A stretch of DNA of 64,000 nucleotides from Flavobacteriaceae bacterium (GTDB lineage Bacteria > Bacteroidota > Bacteroidia > Flavobacteriales > Flavobacteriaceae): the NCBI GenBank assembly GCA_002707025.1, contig PALG01000026.1, forward strand, positions 1 to 64,000. The letters are read 5' to 3'. This document shows positions 45,209 to 53,296 of this stretch, in pieces; position 1 is the first letter of the stretch, and every line of letters starts with the position of its first letter. The position numbers were made by a program, and so were the translations under genes. The notes under the pieces are model-generated. The model was not told where the DNA came from, did not search any database, and saw only the letters and a list, made by a program, of their open reading frames with translations.

Positions 45209-45856
45209 TTAATGTTGTTCTACAGAAGTTTCGGCTTCTGCTTCCATAGTTGGTGCTGGAGCTTCCTCAACTTCAGAATTCTCTGGAGTCAATAAAGGAG
45301 TTCCTTCCAATTTAGCTTTAAGGTTCATCACGTGCTGTGCGATTTGCCAACGCTCCAATTCACTAGTTTGTGAAGCATATGACCCCATGGAATTAAGCCC
45401 ATACATTTGTACGTGATAAACTCCACCCATGGTAATGGTTCTTCCAGGATCGGCATAACTAGGAACCCCAAGAATTTTCTCATTTTGAACCAAAATTCCT
45501 TTTCCGTCGCCATTACCTCCATGACAAACTCCACAATAAATTGTATATAATTTTCCTCCGTTCAATAAACTTTCTTCCGTTACAGGAATGGGGCTTTTAA
45601 GCTCTGCTTTGGCTAGATTTAATCCTTCTGTCGTATTTGGATAATCGTAAGGTTGCCATCCTCTAGGGATAGACCCCTCTGCAGGAAGCATGGCCTCTTG
45701 ATTTCCAGGGAATATTTCGTATTCCCCATAGGTTTCATACCCTACAGGCTTGTACATGTTAGGCATATATTGGTAGTTGGGCTGTTTCGAATCGAAACAA
45801 GAAACCATCAATATAGAGGCTATGGCTACAATAATTATGTTAGATATACTTTTCAT
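45209..45856 (-). CDS. actE: Alternative complex III subunit ActE, monoheme cytochrome c lipoprotein
   Basis: From the ATG at 45856 the protein has 215 residues: a lipobox (LMVSC, Cys near 20), then a cytochrome c domain with one CGVCH heme site (near 106) and axial Met region (VYHVQMYGLNSMGSY). It is tethered to the membrane in the periplasm and carries electrons in ACIII. The C-terminus is a Glu/Ala/Pro-rich tail. An ATG at 45874 is rejected, as 45856 leaves just one base after the actD stop codon. Confidence 0.88.
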   Translation of the reverse strand: MKSISNIIIVAIASILMVSCFDSKQPNYQYMPNMYKPVGYETYGEYEIFPGNQEAMLPAEGSIPRGWQPYDYPNTTEGLNLAKAELKSPIPVTEESLLNGGKLYTIYCGVCHGGNGDGKGILVQNEKILGVPSYADPGRTITMGGVYHVQMYGLNSMGSYASQTSELERWQIAQHVMNLKAKLEGTPLLTPENSEVEEAPAPTMEAEAETSVEQH

Positions 45857-45857
45857 A

Positions 45858-46394
45858 TTAGTGTTCATCATCATTTTCGATTAAACTAATTTCAATAGCT
45901 CCAGTAGCTACTAAGAATTTAGAAACCTTTTCGATATCGTTATTCCCAGCATCAATGGCCATTAAGAAGTGGTCATCGGTTGTTCTTACATCGGGGTTTT
46001 CTGCCTTTTTAAAAGGCCATAATTTACTTCGCATGTAAAAGGTAATTACCATTAAGTGCGCTGCAAAGAATACAGTAAGTTCGAACATAATGGGTACGAA
46101 AGCAGGCATGTTTTCTATATAGCTGAAGCTTGGTTTCCCTCCTATATTTTGAGGCCAATCTTCGATCATAATATAGTTCATCATCACGATTGCGACAGAA
46201 AGCCCTACCAATCCATATAAGAAGGAAGTAATCGCTATTCTTGTATCAGCAAGTCCCATCGCCTTATCGAGTCCATGTACAGGAAAAGGAGTATATACCT
46301 CTTCAATATGATAGTGTTCATTACGAACCGCCTTAACGGCATTCATAAGAATGTCATCATCGTTGTAAATTGCATGAATTACTTTTGATGCCAT
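45858..46394 (-). CDS. actD: Alternative complex III subunit ActD (DUF3341)
   Basis: The 178-residue protein matches DUF3341 (ActD): a cytoplasmic N-terminal domain (about 1-65), with an HYHIEEVYTPFPVHGLDKAMG segment, and two transmembrane helices (about 72-95 and 107-130) with a C-terminal cytoplasmic tail. It is a structural membrane subunit of ACIII. The start at 46394 is chosen over one at 46469, since the latter would overlap actC by over 70 bases. The stop lies one base before the actE start. Confidence 0.87.
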   Translation of the reverse strand: MASKVIHAIYNDDDILMNAVKAVRNEHYHIEEVYTPFPVHGLDKAMGLADTRIAITSFLYGLVGLSVAIVMMNYIMIEDWPQNIGGKPSFSYIENMPAFVPIMFELTVFFAAHLMVITFYMRSKLWPFKKAENPDVRTTDDHFLMAIDAGNNDIEKVSKFLVATGAIEISLIENDDEH

Positions 46395-46398
46395 ACTA

Positions 46399-48153
46399 TT
46401 AACTATTTTTAAGTTGTTCTGCTTGACCTGCCCAATCATCACGTTTTGCTCTTCCTGGGAATTCGTCAATAATACTATCTAATAAATCGTAATCTTTATC
46501 GGTCATTCTACTTACCTGTTCGAAAGTGTAGATCCCTAATTGGTGTAGTTTTTGTTCCATAACAGGGCCTACACCGCTAATTTTCTTTAAATCGTCTGCT
46601 TGTTGTGTTTCAGGATTGAAAGTACCAATGTTTGCAAGAAGAGCATTGATTTTCATTTTATCATCTCCTGTTTCAGCGATTGCACCTTCATGGACTGTAT
46701 CTGGCGTTTTAACTTCAGATTTCATTACCGCAGCATTGGTAGGCATTACGTAATGCTTAGCGTCATCCCCTTGTTCAGCTCTTAACTTTTTGTACTTGCT
46801 TCCAGAGCCTTTCAGAATAGATTTCACTTCCGCTTGCGCAATTACAGGGAAGGTTCTCGCATATAATAAGAACAGTACAAAGAAAAACCCAATAGTACCG
46901 ATAAAAATACCAATATCTACAAAAGTTGGGGAGAACATCGTCCAAGAAGAAGTTAAGTAATCCCTATGAAGTGAGGTTACGATAATTACGAAACGCTCGA
47001 ACCACATTCCTATATTTACTACAATAGAGATAAAGAAGGAGAACATAATACTGGTACGCAACTTTTTGAACCACATAAACTGTGGAGAGAACACGTTGCA
47101 AGTCATCATGGACCAATAAGCCCACCAGTAAGGTCCTGTGGCACGGTTTAAGAATGCATATTGCTCATATTCTACTCCAGAATACCATGCAATAAATAGC
47201 TCGGTAATATAGGCTACCCCAACAATAGAACCTGTAATCATGATTACAATATTCATTAACTCTATATGTTGAAGGGTAATATAATTCTCCAGATTGGAAA
47301 CCTTTCTCATGATAATAAGAAGGGTATTTACCATGGCAAAACCAGAGAAAATCGCTCCCGCTACAAAGTAAGGAGGGAAAATCGTGGTGTGCCATCCTGG
47401 AATGACCGACGTGGCGAAGTCAAAAGATACAATGGTGTGTACCGAAAGTACCAGTGGGGTAGCCAAACCTGCCAGCACCAAGGAAACTTCTTCAAAACGT
47501 TGCCAATCTTTTGCACGACCACTCCATCCAAAAGAAAGAATACTATATACTCTTTTAGTGAAAGGGGTAATCGCTCTATCTCGAATCATTGCAAAATCGG
47601 GCAGCAACCCTGTCCACCAGAATACCAATGATACGGAAAGGTATGTGGAAATCGCAAATACATCCCATAATAGTGGTGAGTTGAAGTTTACCCATAAAGA
47701 ACCAAATTGGTTTGGAATAGGTAACACCCAATACGCCAACCACGGACGTCCCATGTGAATAATTGGGAACAGACCTGCTTGGATCACCGAGAAAATAGTC
47801 ATGGCTTCCGCAGAACGGTTAATCGCCATTCTCCATTTTTGACGGAACAATAATAATACCGCAGAAATCAAGGTTCCTGCGTGACCAATACCTACCCACC
47901 AAACAAAGTTGGTGATATCCCAAGCCCAGTTTACGGTCTTGTTCAACCCCCAAACACCAATACCGGTGGAGACGGTATAAATAATACATCCTAGTCCCCA
48001 AAGGAAAGCCACAAGGGCAATGGAAAATACAATCCACCAAGATTTGTTTGCCTTTCCTTCTACGGGAGCTGCCACATCCACGGTTACATCGTGGTAGGTT
48101 TTATCTCCGGTAACTAAGGGTCTTCTAATAGGTGCTTCGTAATGCGACGCCAT
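46399..48153 (-). CDS. actC: Alternative complex III subunit ActC (NrfD/PsrC family) with C-terminal helix-hairpin-helix domain
   Basis: The 584-residue protein has about ten membrane helices (residues about 40-455), with the NrfD/PsrC fold that binds quinol. After the membrane part there is a hydrophilic segment and, at about 520-584, a helix-hairpin-helix-like motif (LKKISGVGPVMEQKLHQLGI) like those in small DNA- or protein-binding domains. The standard ActC lacks this. The start is 23 bases after the actB stop codon, and the stop lies 4 bases before the actD start. ActC should form the main quinol site with ActB in ACIII. Confidence 0.9.
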   Translation of the reverse strand: MASHYEAPIRRPLVTGDKTYHDVTVDVAAPVEGKANKSWWIVFSIALVAFLWGLGCIIYTVSTGIGVWGLNKTVNWAWDITNFVWWVGIGHAGTLISAVLLLFRQKWRMAINRSAEAMTIFSVIQAGLFPIIHMGRPWLAYWVLPIPNQFGSLWVNFNSPLLWDVFAISTYLSVSLVFWWTGLLPDFAMIRDRAITPFTKRVYSILSFGWSGRAKDWQRFEEVSLVLAGLATPLVLSVHTIVSFDFATSVIPGWHTTIFPPYFVAGAIFSGFAMVNTLLIIMRKVSNLENYITLQHIELMNIVIMITGSIVGVAYITELFIAWYSGVEYEQYAFLNRATGPYWWAYWSMMTCNVFSPQFMWFKKLRTSIMFSFFISIVVNIGMWFERFVIIVTSLHRDYLTSSWTMFSPTFVDIGIFIGTIGFFFVLFLLYARTFPVIAQAEVKSILKGSGSKYKKLRAEQGDDAKHYVMPTNAAVMKSEVKTPDTVHEGAIAETGDDKMKINALLANIGTFNPETQQADDLKKISGVGPVMEQKLHQLGIYTFEQVSRMTDKDYDLLDSIIDEFPGRAKRDDWAGQAEQLKNS

Positions 48154-48176
48154 ATCTATATATTCAATTTCTTAGT

Positions 48177-51100
48177 TTATGCTTCGTTTGTATTTCTCAC
48201 TTTAACTTGATAGAACACGTTCGGTTTGGTTCCTACGGCCTCCAGTAAGTGATACATTCTTTTATCGTTTTTCTCCTTGTATACAACACTATCATGGTCG
48301 TTGATATCACCAAATTGGATCGCACCAGTGTCACAAGCAGCTGAACAAGCAGTTTTAAATGCGGAATCCTTCACAGGTTTCCCTTCCTTCTTCGCATCCA
48401 AGATAGTCTTTTGAGTCATTTGGATACACATCGAACATTTTTCCATTACCCCACGGGAACGAACCACTACGTCTGGGTTTAACACCATTCGACCAAGATC
48501 ATTGTTCATGTTGTAATCAAACTCATCGTTTTCGGCATACAAGAACCAGTTAAAACGACGCACTTTATAAGGACAGTTATTCGCACAGTAACGAGTACCA
48601 ACGCAACGGTTATAGGCCATGTGGTTTTGTCCTTGTCGACCATGCGAAGTTGCCGCTACAGGACAAACAGTTTCACAAGGTGCATGGTTACAATGTTGGC
48701 ACATTACCGGCTGGAAAGCTACTTGTGGATTGGCTGCTGGATGTTCCATTTCGCCAAACTCAGAAAGCGAACTCCCTAATCCTGAAATATTTTCTTTCTT
48801 TTCGGTATCCTCACCAAAAGACTCTTCACTAGAATAGTAGCGATCAATACGCAACCAGTGCATGTCACGGCTTCTACGCATTTCACTCTTGCCAACAACG
48901 GGAACATTGTTTTCAGCATGACAAGCAATAACACAAGCTCCACATCCTGTACAAGCATTTAGATCGACAGAAAGATTGAAATGATGCCCAATGGAACGGT
49001 CAAATTCATCCCATAAATCTGCATCTGGTGAAGTTACCGGAATCTCTTGATGGTCTTTGGAGACCATTGGCACGGGATTCCAGTGTTCCACATCTTTGGT
49101 GTTGAAAATTTCCAAAGTGGTTTCGCGAATGATATCACGACCCATCATGGTATTGTGCAACTGGATACAAGCAAATTCGTGTGTTCCAGCCACTTTCTCT
49201 AAGGTTACATTTTGAACCGAAGAAAAGTTATTATAAAGTGGATAAGCATTTACCCCTGTTTGCATTTCTTGTTGAATCGCCGCTTTACGACCATACCCTA
49301 AAGCTAGACCTACAGAACCTTTTGCCTGTCCTGGCTGAATAAGTACGGGAACTTTTTCTATAACTACATCGCCCATTTTCACGTTCACATAGCTTCCGTT
49401 AAGGGCCCCATTGGCAACATTGAAGTTTTCTAGCCCCATTTCGGCAGCATCTGCCGCAGATACGGTAACATAATTATCCCAAGAGGCTCTGGTAATAGGA
49501 TCGGGTAGTTCTTGTAACCAAGGATTATTGGCCTGTTGTCCATCCCCCAATCCGGTTTTAGTATATAGTGTTAATTCCAAGCCTCCTTGAACAGGCGCTA
49601 CTAAAGCTCCATTCGAAGTAGAAGCTTCGAGCGTTCCAACAGAAGTAGTTTCTTCGTCTGTAGAAACTTCCATAGCTCCTTCAAACACCCCATCGTGTAG
49701 GGCTTGGTTCCAGGAACCTCCTCCAGCTAAGATGGTTCCTTGCCAGAATTCTTTAATGTATTCGTAATAATTTTTTGAATTTTCAGTCCATTTCAATAAA
49801 CAATCCTGAAATTGTCTGGTATTGAATAGTGGACGAATGGTAGGCTGGATCAACCCGAAAGAGCCTTTCTTTAGTTGTGTATCGCCCCACGACTCTAAAT
49901 AATGGGGAGTGGCAGCTACCATTTGCGCTAAAGAAGCTGTTTCATCTTCTTTCATTGAGAAAGCCAACGTCATCCCTAAGCTTTTGTAGGCTTCAGTAAA
50001 TTGCGGATTTGGAAAAGAATACACAGGATTTACTCCTACGGTTATCAAACCTTTCACGCTTCCTGAAATCACTCCGTTCATCACGTTCAATACTTCGGAT
50101 GCATTCCCCATAGAGGTCATACGAGGTTTCGTTGTATCCATAACCACGCTACCAACTGACTGGTTGTAGTTAAGCACAGAAGTTTGTGCAGCTACATTAG
50201 GAAGACCGGTGATAATTACCCCTTTGCTTCCTGCTTTCTGCAATTGGCTTTTCGCTTTATTTACCGCATCTACTACATTTTCAGGCAAACTCGAAGTACT
50301 TCCATTACCTGTTAACGCCAAAAGCACTGCCATTTGTTGCGAAGGCGTTACAGGTACGCGTTTGTCTGCGTTGGCACCTGAAAGTGACATATTCGCTTCA
50401 AATTGGATATGACGGGACATTTTTCCATTCTTCGGAATACGTCCTTTGGCATAACCTGCTTCATAACCTCCCCCTTGCCAGTCACCAATAAAATCGGCTC
50501 CTACTGAAACTATTACTTCAGCTTTGCTAAAATCGTAATCGGCTAAGGCACGGGTTCCGTATTTATTTTGAAAAGCATCCAAGGCTTCACTAGAAGAAAC
50601 CGTATCATACACTACATGACGTATATTTGGATACTTAGCTTTAAAATCTGAAATCAATTTAGTCGTAGAAGGACTTGCGAATGTTTGCGTCAACAACACC
50701 ACATCCTGTCCAGCCATGGTACCTAGTTTGGTAGCAACAGCAGCATCCAAATCACTCCAAGAAGCATCTTTCCCATCTACTTTTGGCCCTTGCAAACGAT
50801 TTTTATCGTACATGGACAAAACAGAAGCTTGCACACGTGCATTAACGCTTCCGCCATGTTTTGCCAAATCATTACGTTCAATTTTGATAGGTCTTCCCTC
50901 ACGTGTTTTTACCAAAACATTAGCGAAGTCGAAACCATCGGCAATCGTACTTGCATAATAATTAGCCACTCCAGGAATGATTTCATCGGGAGCCACCACA
51001 TAAGGAATAGACTTAATTACCGGTCCTTCACAGGAAGCCAAGGTAGCAGCCGCTGTAGAAAAACCTACATATTTTAAGAAATCACGTCGTGTGGTCGAAG

Positions 51101-51242
51101 AAGTTTCCAAATTCTCTTTGTTCCCCAAAAACTCATCGGTTGGGATTGGCTCAGCGAATTCGTTTTGCTTCAGTGTTTCGACAATAGAACTATTTTCGTT
51201 TAGTTCTTCAACACTTTTCCAATATTTCTTGTTTGATGCCAT
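48177..51242 (-). CDS. actB: Alternative complex III subunit ActB (Fe-S and molybdopterin-oxidoreductase-like)
   Basis: The 1,021-residue protein has a Tat-like signal (TTRRDFLKYVG near residue 50), a molybdopterin-oxidoreductase-like domain (about 90-750; ActB proteins lack the cofactor) and a C-terminal ferredoxin-type domain with Cys motifs CTGCGACVIAC, CQHCNHAPCETVCP, CANNCP and CSMCIQM...CSAACDTGAI. These can hold three [4Fe-4S] and one [3Fe-4S] clusters. It receives electrons from quinol at ActC and passes them to ActA/ActE. It is the second gene of the act operon. Confidence 0.93.
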   Translation of the reverse strand: MASNKKYWKSVEELNENSSIVETLKQNEFAEPIPTDEFLGNKENLETSSTTRRDFLKYVGFSTAAATLASCEGPVIKSIPYVVAPDEIIPGVANYYASTIADGFDFANVLVKTREGRPIKIERNDLAKHGGSVNARVQASVLSMYDKNRLQGPKVDGKDASWSDLDAAVATKLGTMAGQDVVLLTQTFASPSTTKLISDFKAKYPNIRHVVYDTVSSSEALDAFQNKYGTRALADYDFSKAEVIVSVGADFIGDWQGGGYEAGYAKGRIPKNGKMSRHIQFEANMSLSGANADKRVPVTPSQQMAVLLALTGNGSTSSLPENVVDAVNKAKSQLQKAGSKGVIITGLPNVAAQTSVLNYNQSVGSVVMDTTKPRMTSMGNASEVLNVMNGVISGSVKGLITVGVNPVYSFPNPQFTEAYKSLGMTLAFSMKEDETASLAQMVAATPHYLESWGDTQLKKGSFGLIQPTIRPLFNTRQFQDCLLKWTENSKNYYEYIKEFWQGTILAGGGSWNQALHDGVFEGAMEVSTDEETTSVGTLEASTSNGALVAPVQGGLELTLYTKTGLGDGQQANNPWLQELPDPITRASWDNYVTVSAADAAEMGLENFNVANGALNGSYVNVKMGDVVIEKVPVLIQPGQAKGSVGLALGYGRKAAIQQEMQTGVNAYPLYNNFSSVQNVTLEKVAGTHEFACIQLHNTMMGRDIIRETTLEIFNTKDVEHWNPVPMVSKDHQEIPVTSPDADLWDEFDRSIGHHFNLSVDLNACTGCGACVIACHAENNVPVVGKSEMRRSRDMHWLRIDRYYSSEESFGEDTEKKENISGLGSSLSEFGEMEHPAANPQVAFQPVMCQHCNHAPCETVCPVAATSHGRQGQNHMAYNRCVGTRYCANNCPYKVRRFNWFLYAENDEFDYNMNNDLGRMVLNPDVVVRSRGVMEKCSMCIQMTQKTILDAKKEGKPVKDSAFKTACSAACDTGAIQFGDINDHDSVVYKEKNDKRMYHLLEAVGTKPNVFYQVKVRNTNEA

Positions 51243-51275
51243 AATATCTATCTGAAATAGTATTCAATAATTTAA

Positions 51276-52610
51276 TTAGTAGTGACACTTTCCACATTCC
51301 AGTCCGCCCATTTGAGCAGCGGTCAACTTATCCACACCGTACTTTTTGGAAAGTTCTTCATGGATTTTCTCATAGTAGCCATTGTCTTCTACTTGTATGT
51401 TGGTTTCCCTGTGACAGTTGATACACCATCCCATGGTTAGTGGAGCAAACTGCTCCATGATCTCATATTCTTCTACAGGGCCGTGACACTTTTGACATTC
51501 CACTCCCGCAACGGTAACGTGCTGCGAGTGATTGAAATAAGCAAAGTCTGGCAGGTTATGGATTCGCACCCATTCTACAGGCTTGGTTTCCCCTGTATAC
51601 GATTGCGATCCTTCGTCCCAGCCCACGGCAGCATATAATTTTTTGATTTCGGCATTATAATCCACGCCGTATTCTTTTTGACCTTCTGACTGCGTACCTT
51701 CAGCCACTTCACTAATTGTTTTGTGACAGTTCATACACACATTCAAAGAAGGAATACCAGAGTGCTTGCTTCTTCTTGCCGAACTGTGGCAATAATTACA
51801 GTCGATTTGGTTTACCCCTGCATGAATTCTGTGCGAGTAATGAATAGGCTGTACGGGTGCATACCCTTGATCAACCCCTACCTGCATCATCCATCCATAC
51901 GCAAAATAAGCGGCACCCAACAACAAGAAAATACAAGTTACCAATACCAAGAATTGGTTTTGGATAAATGCTTTCCAGATAGGCGTACGCTTTTCTCCCT
52001 CTTCGTAAGTAACACCATTGGCTTCAGCAATACGACGAAGCGTTTTGTTCACCAAGAACAACATGATGACTAGCAACAAGAAGACAAGCGCTAACGCCGC
52101 CAATATGATGCTGTTGGTCACCCCGGAGTCACTTCCCCCACCATCAGTTCCAGTAGGAACTTCAGCTACAACGGGTTCAGGTTTAGGCTGACTCGTATAC
52201 GCTAAAATATCGTCAATATCCTGATCGGATAATTGCGGGAAGGCCGTCATAACAGCCCCATTATATTCTTCAAAAATCTTTACCGCTCTTTGGTCTCCAG
52301 ATTTTACCAGGTCTTGGCTATTCTTGATCCATTCATGAAGCCAGTCACAGTCGTTGTATTTCGCCACTACACCGCGAAGGGCAGGGCCCGTCATTTTTTT
52401 GTCCAACTTGTGACAAGCGGCACAATTTGCCTTAAAAAGTGCTTCTCCATTGGCAGGATCTCCCGCACAGGGTCCTGTTTGGGCGGCTGCAGTATCTTCA
52501 GAAGCGGCCGCTTCCTCTTGAGCGAATATAGTTACTGAAAACGTTAGCAAGAATGCCAACAACAGAAATGACAATTTTGAGGGTAGATTTCGGTAAGGTA
52601 CCTTTTTCAT
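51276..52610 (-). CDS. actA: Alternative complex III subunit ActA, multiheme cytochrome c
   Basis: From the ATG at 52610 the protein has 444 residues: a signal peptide (about 1-31), a cytochrome c domain with CAACH, a helix (near 165), a second membrane helix (near 220), then a pentaheme part with CNYCH, CMNCH, CQKCH, CINCH and CGKCH. This gives six CxxCH sites, one in the monoheme and five in the class III part. A start at 52649 would add 13 unlikely residues. It leads the act operon: actA-B-C-D-E-F-ctaC-ctaD. ActA carries electrons from ActB to the terminal acceptor. Confidence 0.92.
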   Translation of the reverse strand: MKKVPYRNLPSKLSFLLLAFLLTFSVTIFAQEEAAASEDTAAAQTGPCAGDPANGEALFKANCAACHKLDKKMTGPALRGVVAKYNDCDWLHEWIKNSQDLVKSGDQRAVKIFEEYNGAVMTAFPQLSDQDIDDILAYTSQPKPEPVVAEVPTGTDGGGSDSGVTNSIILAALALVFLLLVIMLFLVNKTLRRIAEANGVTYEEGEKRTPIWKAFIQNQFLVLVTCIFLLLGAAYFAYGWMMQVGVDQGYAPVQPIHYSHRIHAGVNQIDCNYCHSSARRSKHSGIPSLNVCMNCHKTISEVAEGTQSEGQKEYGVDYNAEIKKLYAAVGWDEGSQSYTGETKPVEWVRIHNLPDFAYFNHSQHVTVAGVECQKCHGPVEEYEIMEQFAPLTMGWCINCHRETNIQVEDNGYYEKIHEELSKKYGVDKLTAAQMGGLECGKCHY

Positions 52611-52705
52611 ACGATTGGTTATATTATTGTCCACAAGTTTGGCACGCAATTGGTTACCACATTTTTGGGGTTTATACTCACCTTTTGGCGCCTAAAATAA
52701 CTGTG

Positions 52706-52713
52706 CAAAAGTA
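52706..52713 (-). promoter_or_regulatory. -7 promoter box of the act operon
   Basis: TACTTTTG on the minus strand matches TAnnTTTG. Initiation near 52701 would give a leader of about 90 bases before the actA start at 52610. No TTG at the right spacing; TTTG at 52742-52739 is 25 bases upstream. Confidence 0.42.
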
Positions 52714-52811
52714 CATCATAAAGTCGATTTTAGAAATCCAAATAAAGTGTTAACAACTAATTTATACTTATTCTAAATAATATTAATGCCTATAAAAAAG
52801 TTATTAAGGTT

Positions 52812-52819
52812 TACATTTG
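52812..52819 (+). promoter_or_regulatory. -7 promoter box of the SPOR protein gene
   Basis: TACATTTG matches TAnnTTTG and lies 18 bases before the ATG at 52838. The -33 region lacks a clear TTG. Confidence 0.42.
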
Positions 52820-52837
52820 CAAAAGTAAGACAATCCT

Positions 52838-53251
52838 ATGACAAAAAATAATCCGTTTAAAAACCTGTTTTTGTGTTTTTTAGTGGTGTTTTCCATACTA
52901 GAAGTCGCTGCACAACAGGGAACCGTTTCCATAAAACAAGATGGTAAAATTCCAAAGCTGTTAGAATTAAAAAAGGAAATGGAGAAAGACAATAAATTAA
53001 CCGATGCCTTTACCATTCAATTATACTATGGAAATCTAAGCAAGGCCAATTCGGTACTATCAAACTACCGAAGTAAGCATGTTAAATGGCCTGCTTCCAT
53101 TGAGTATGAAACACCTAATTATAAAGTGTGGGTAGGGAATTTCAATTCGCGGCTGGAAGCCGATCGCGCGCTGATGGAAATTCACAAAAACTTTCCGACC
53201 GCCTTTGTACTAAGGCCGGGAAAAAACAAAAGGGAAGATGATGATAAATAA
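52838..53251 (+). CDS. SPOR-domain secreted protein
   Basis: The 137-residue protein has a signal peptide (1-26, ending EVAAQ), a basic stretch (about 30-50), and a C-terminal SPOR domain (about 55-130; FTIQLYYGNLSKAN, YKVWVGNFNSRLEADRALMEIHKNFPTAFV). SPOR domains bind denuded peptidoglycan at division sites. It is divergent from the act operon and convergent with infB; the terminator at 53251-53279 serves both. It may be a small cell-envelope or division protein (inference). Confidence 0.82.
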   Translation: MTKNNPFKNLFLCFLVVFSILEVAAQQGTVSIKQDGKIPKLLELKKEMEKDNKLTDAFTIQLYYGNLSKANSVLSNYRSKHVKWPASIEYETPNYKVWVGNFNSRLEADRALMEIHKNFPTAFVLRPGKNKREDDDK

Positions 53252-53279
53252 AAAAAGCGCTCGATGAGCGCTTTTTTTT
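53251..53279. terminator. Bidirectional intrinsic terminator between the SPOR gene and infB
   Basis: AGCGCTC (53256-53262) and GAGCGCT (53266-53272) form a perfect stem around a 3-base loop, between an A-run and a T-run. It suits both the plus-strand gene and infB on the minus strand (stop at 53297). Confidence 0.86.
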
Positions 53280-53296
53280 GTTCAATAACGTATTAT

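Noticed and set aside
48177-51242. Catalytic molybdopterin oxidoreductase
   Set aside because: Operon context and the fused Fe-S part identify it as ActB, whose molybdopterin-like domain is known to lack the cofactor.
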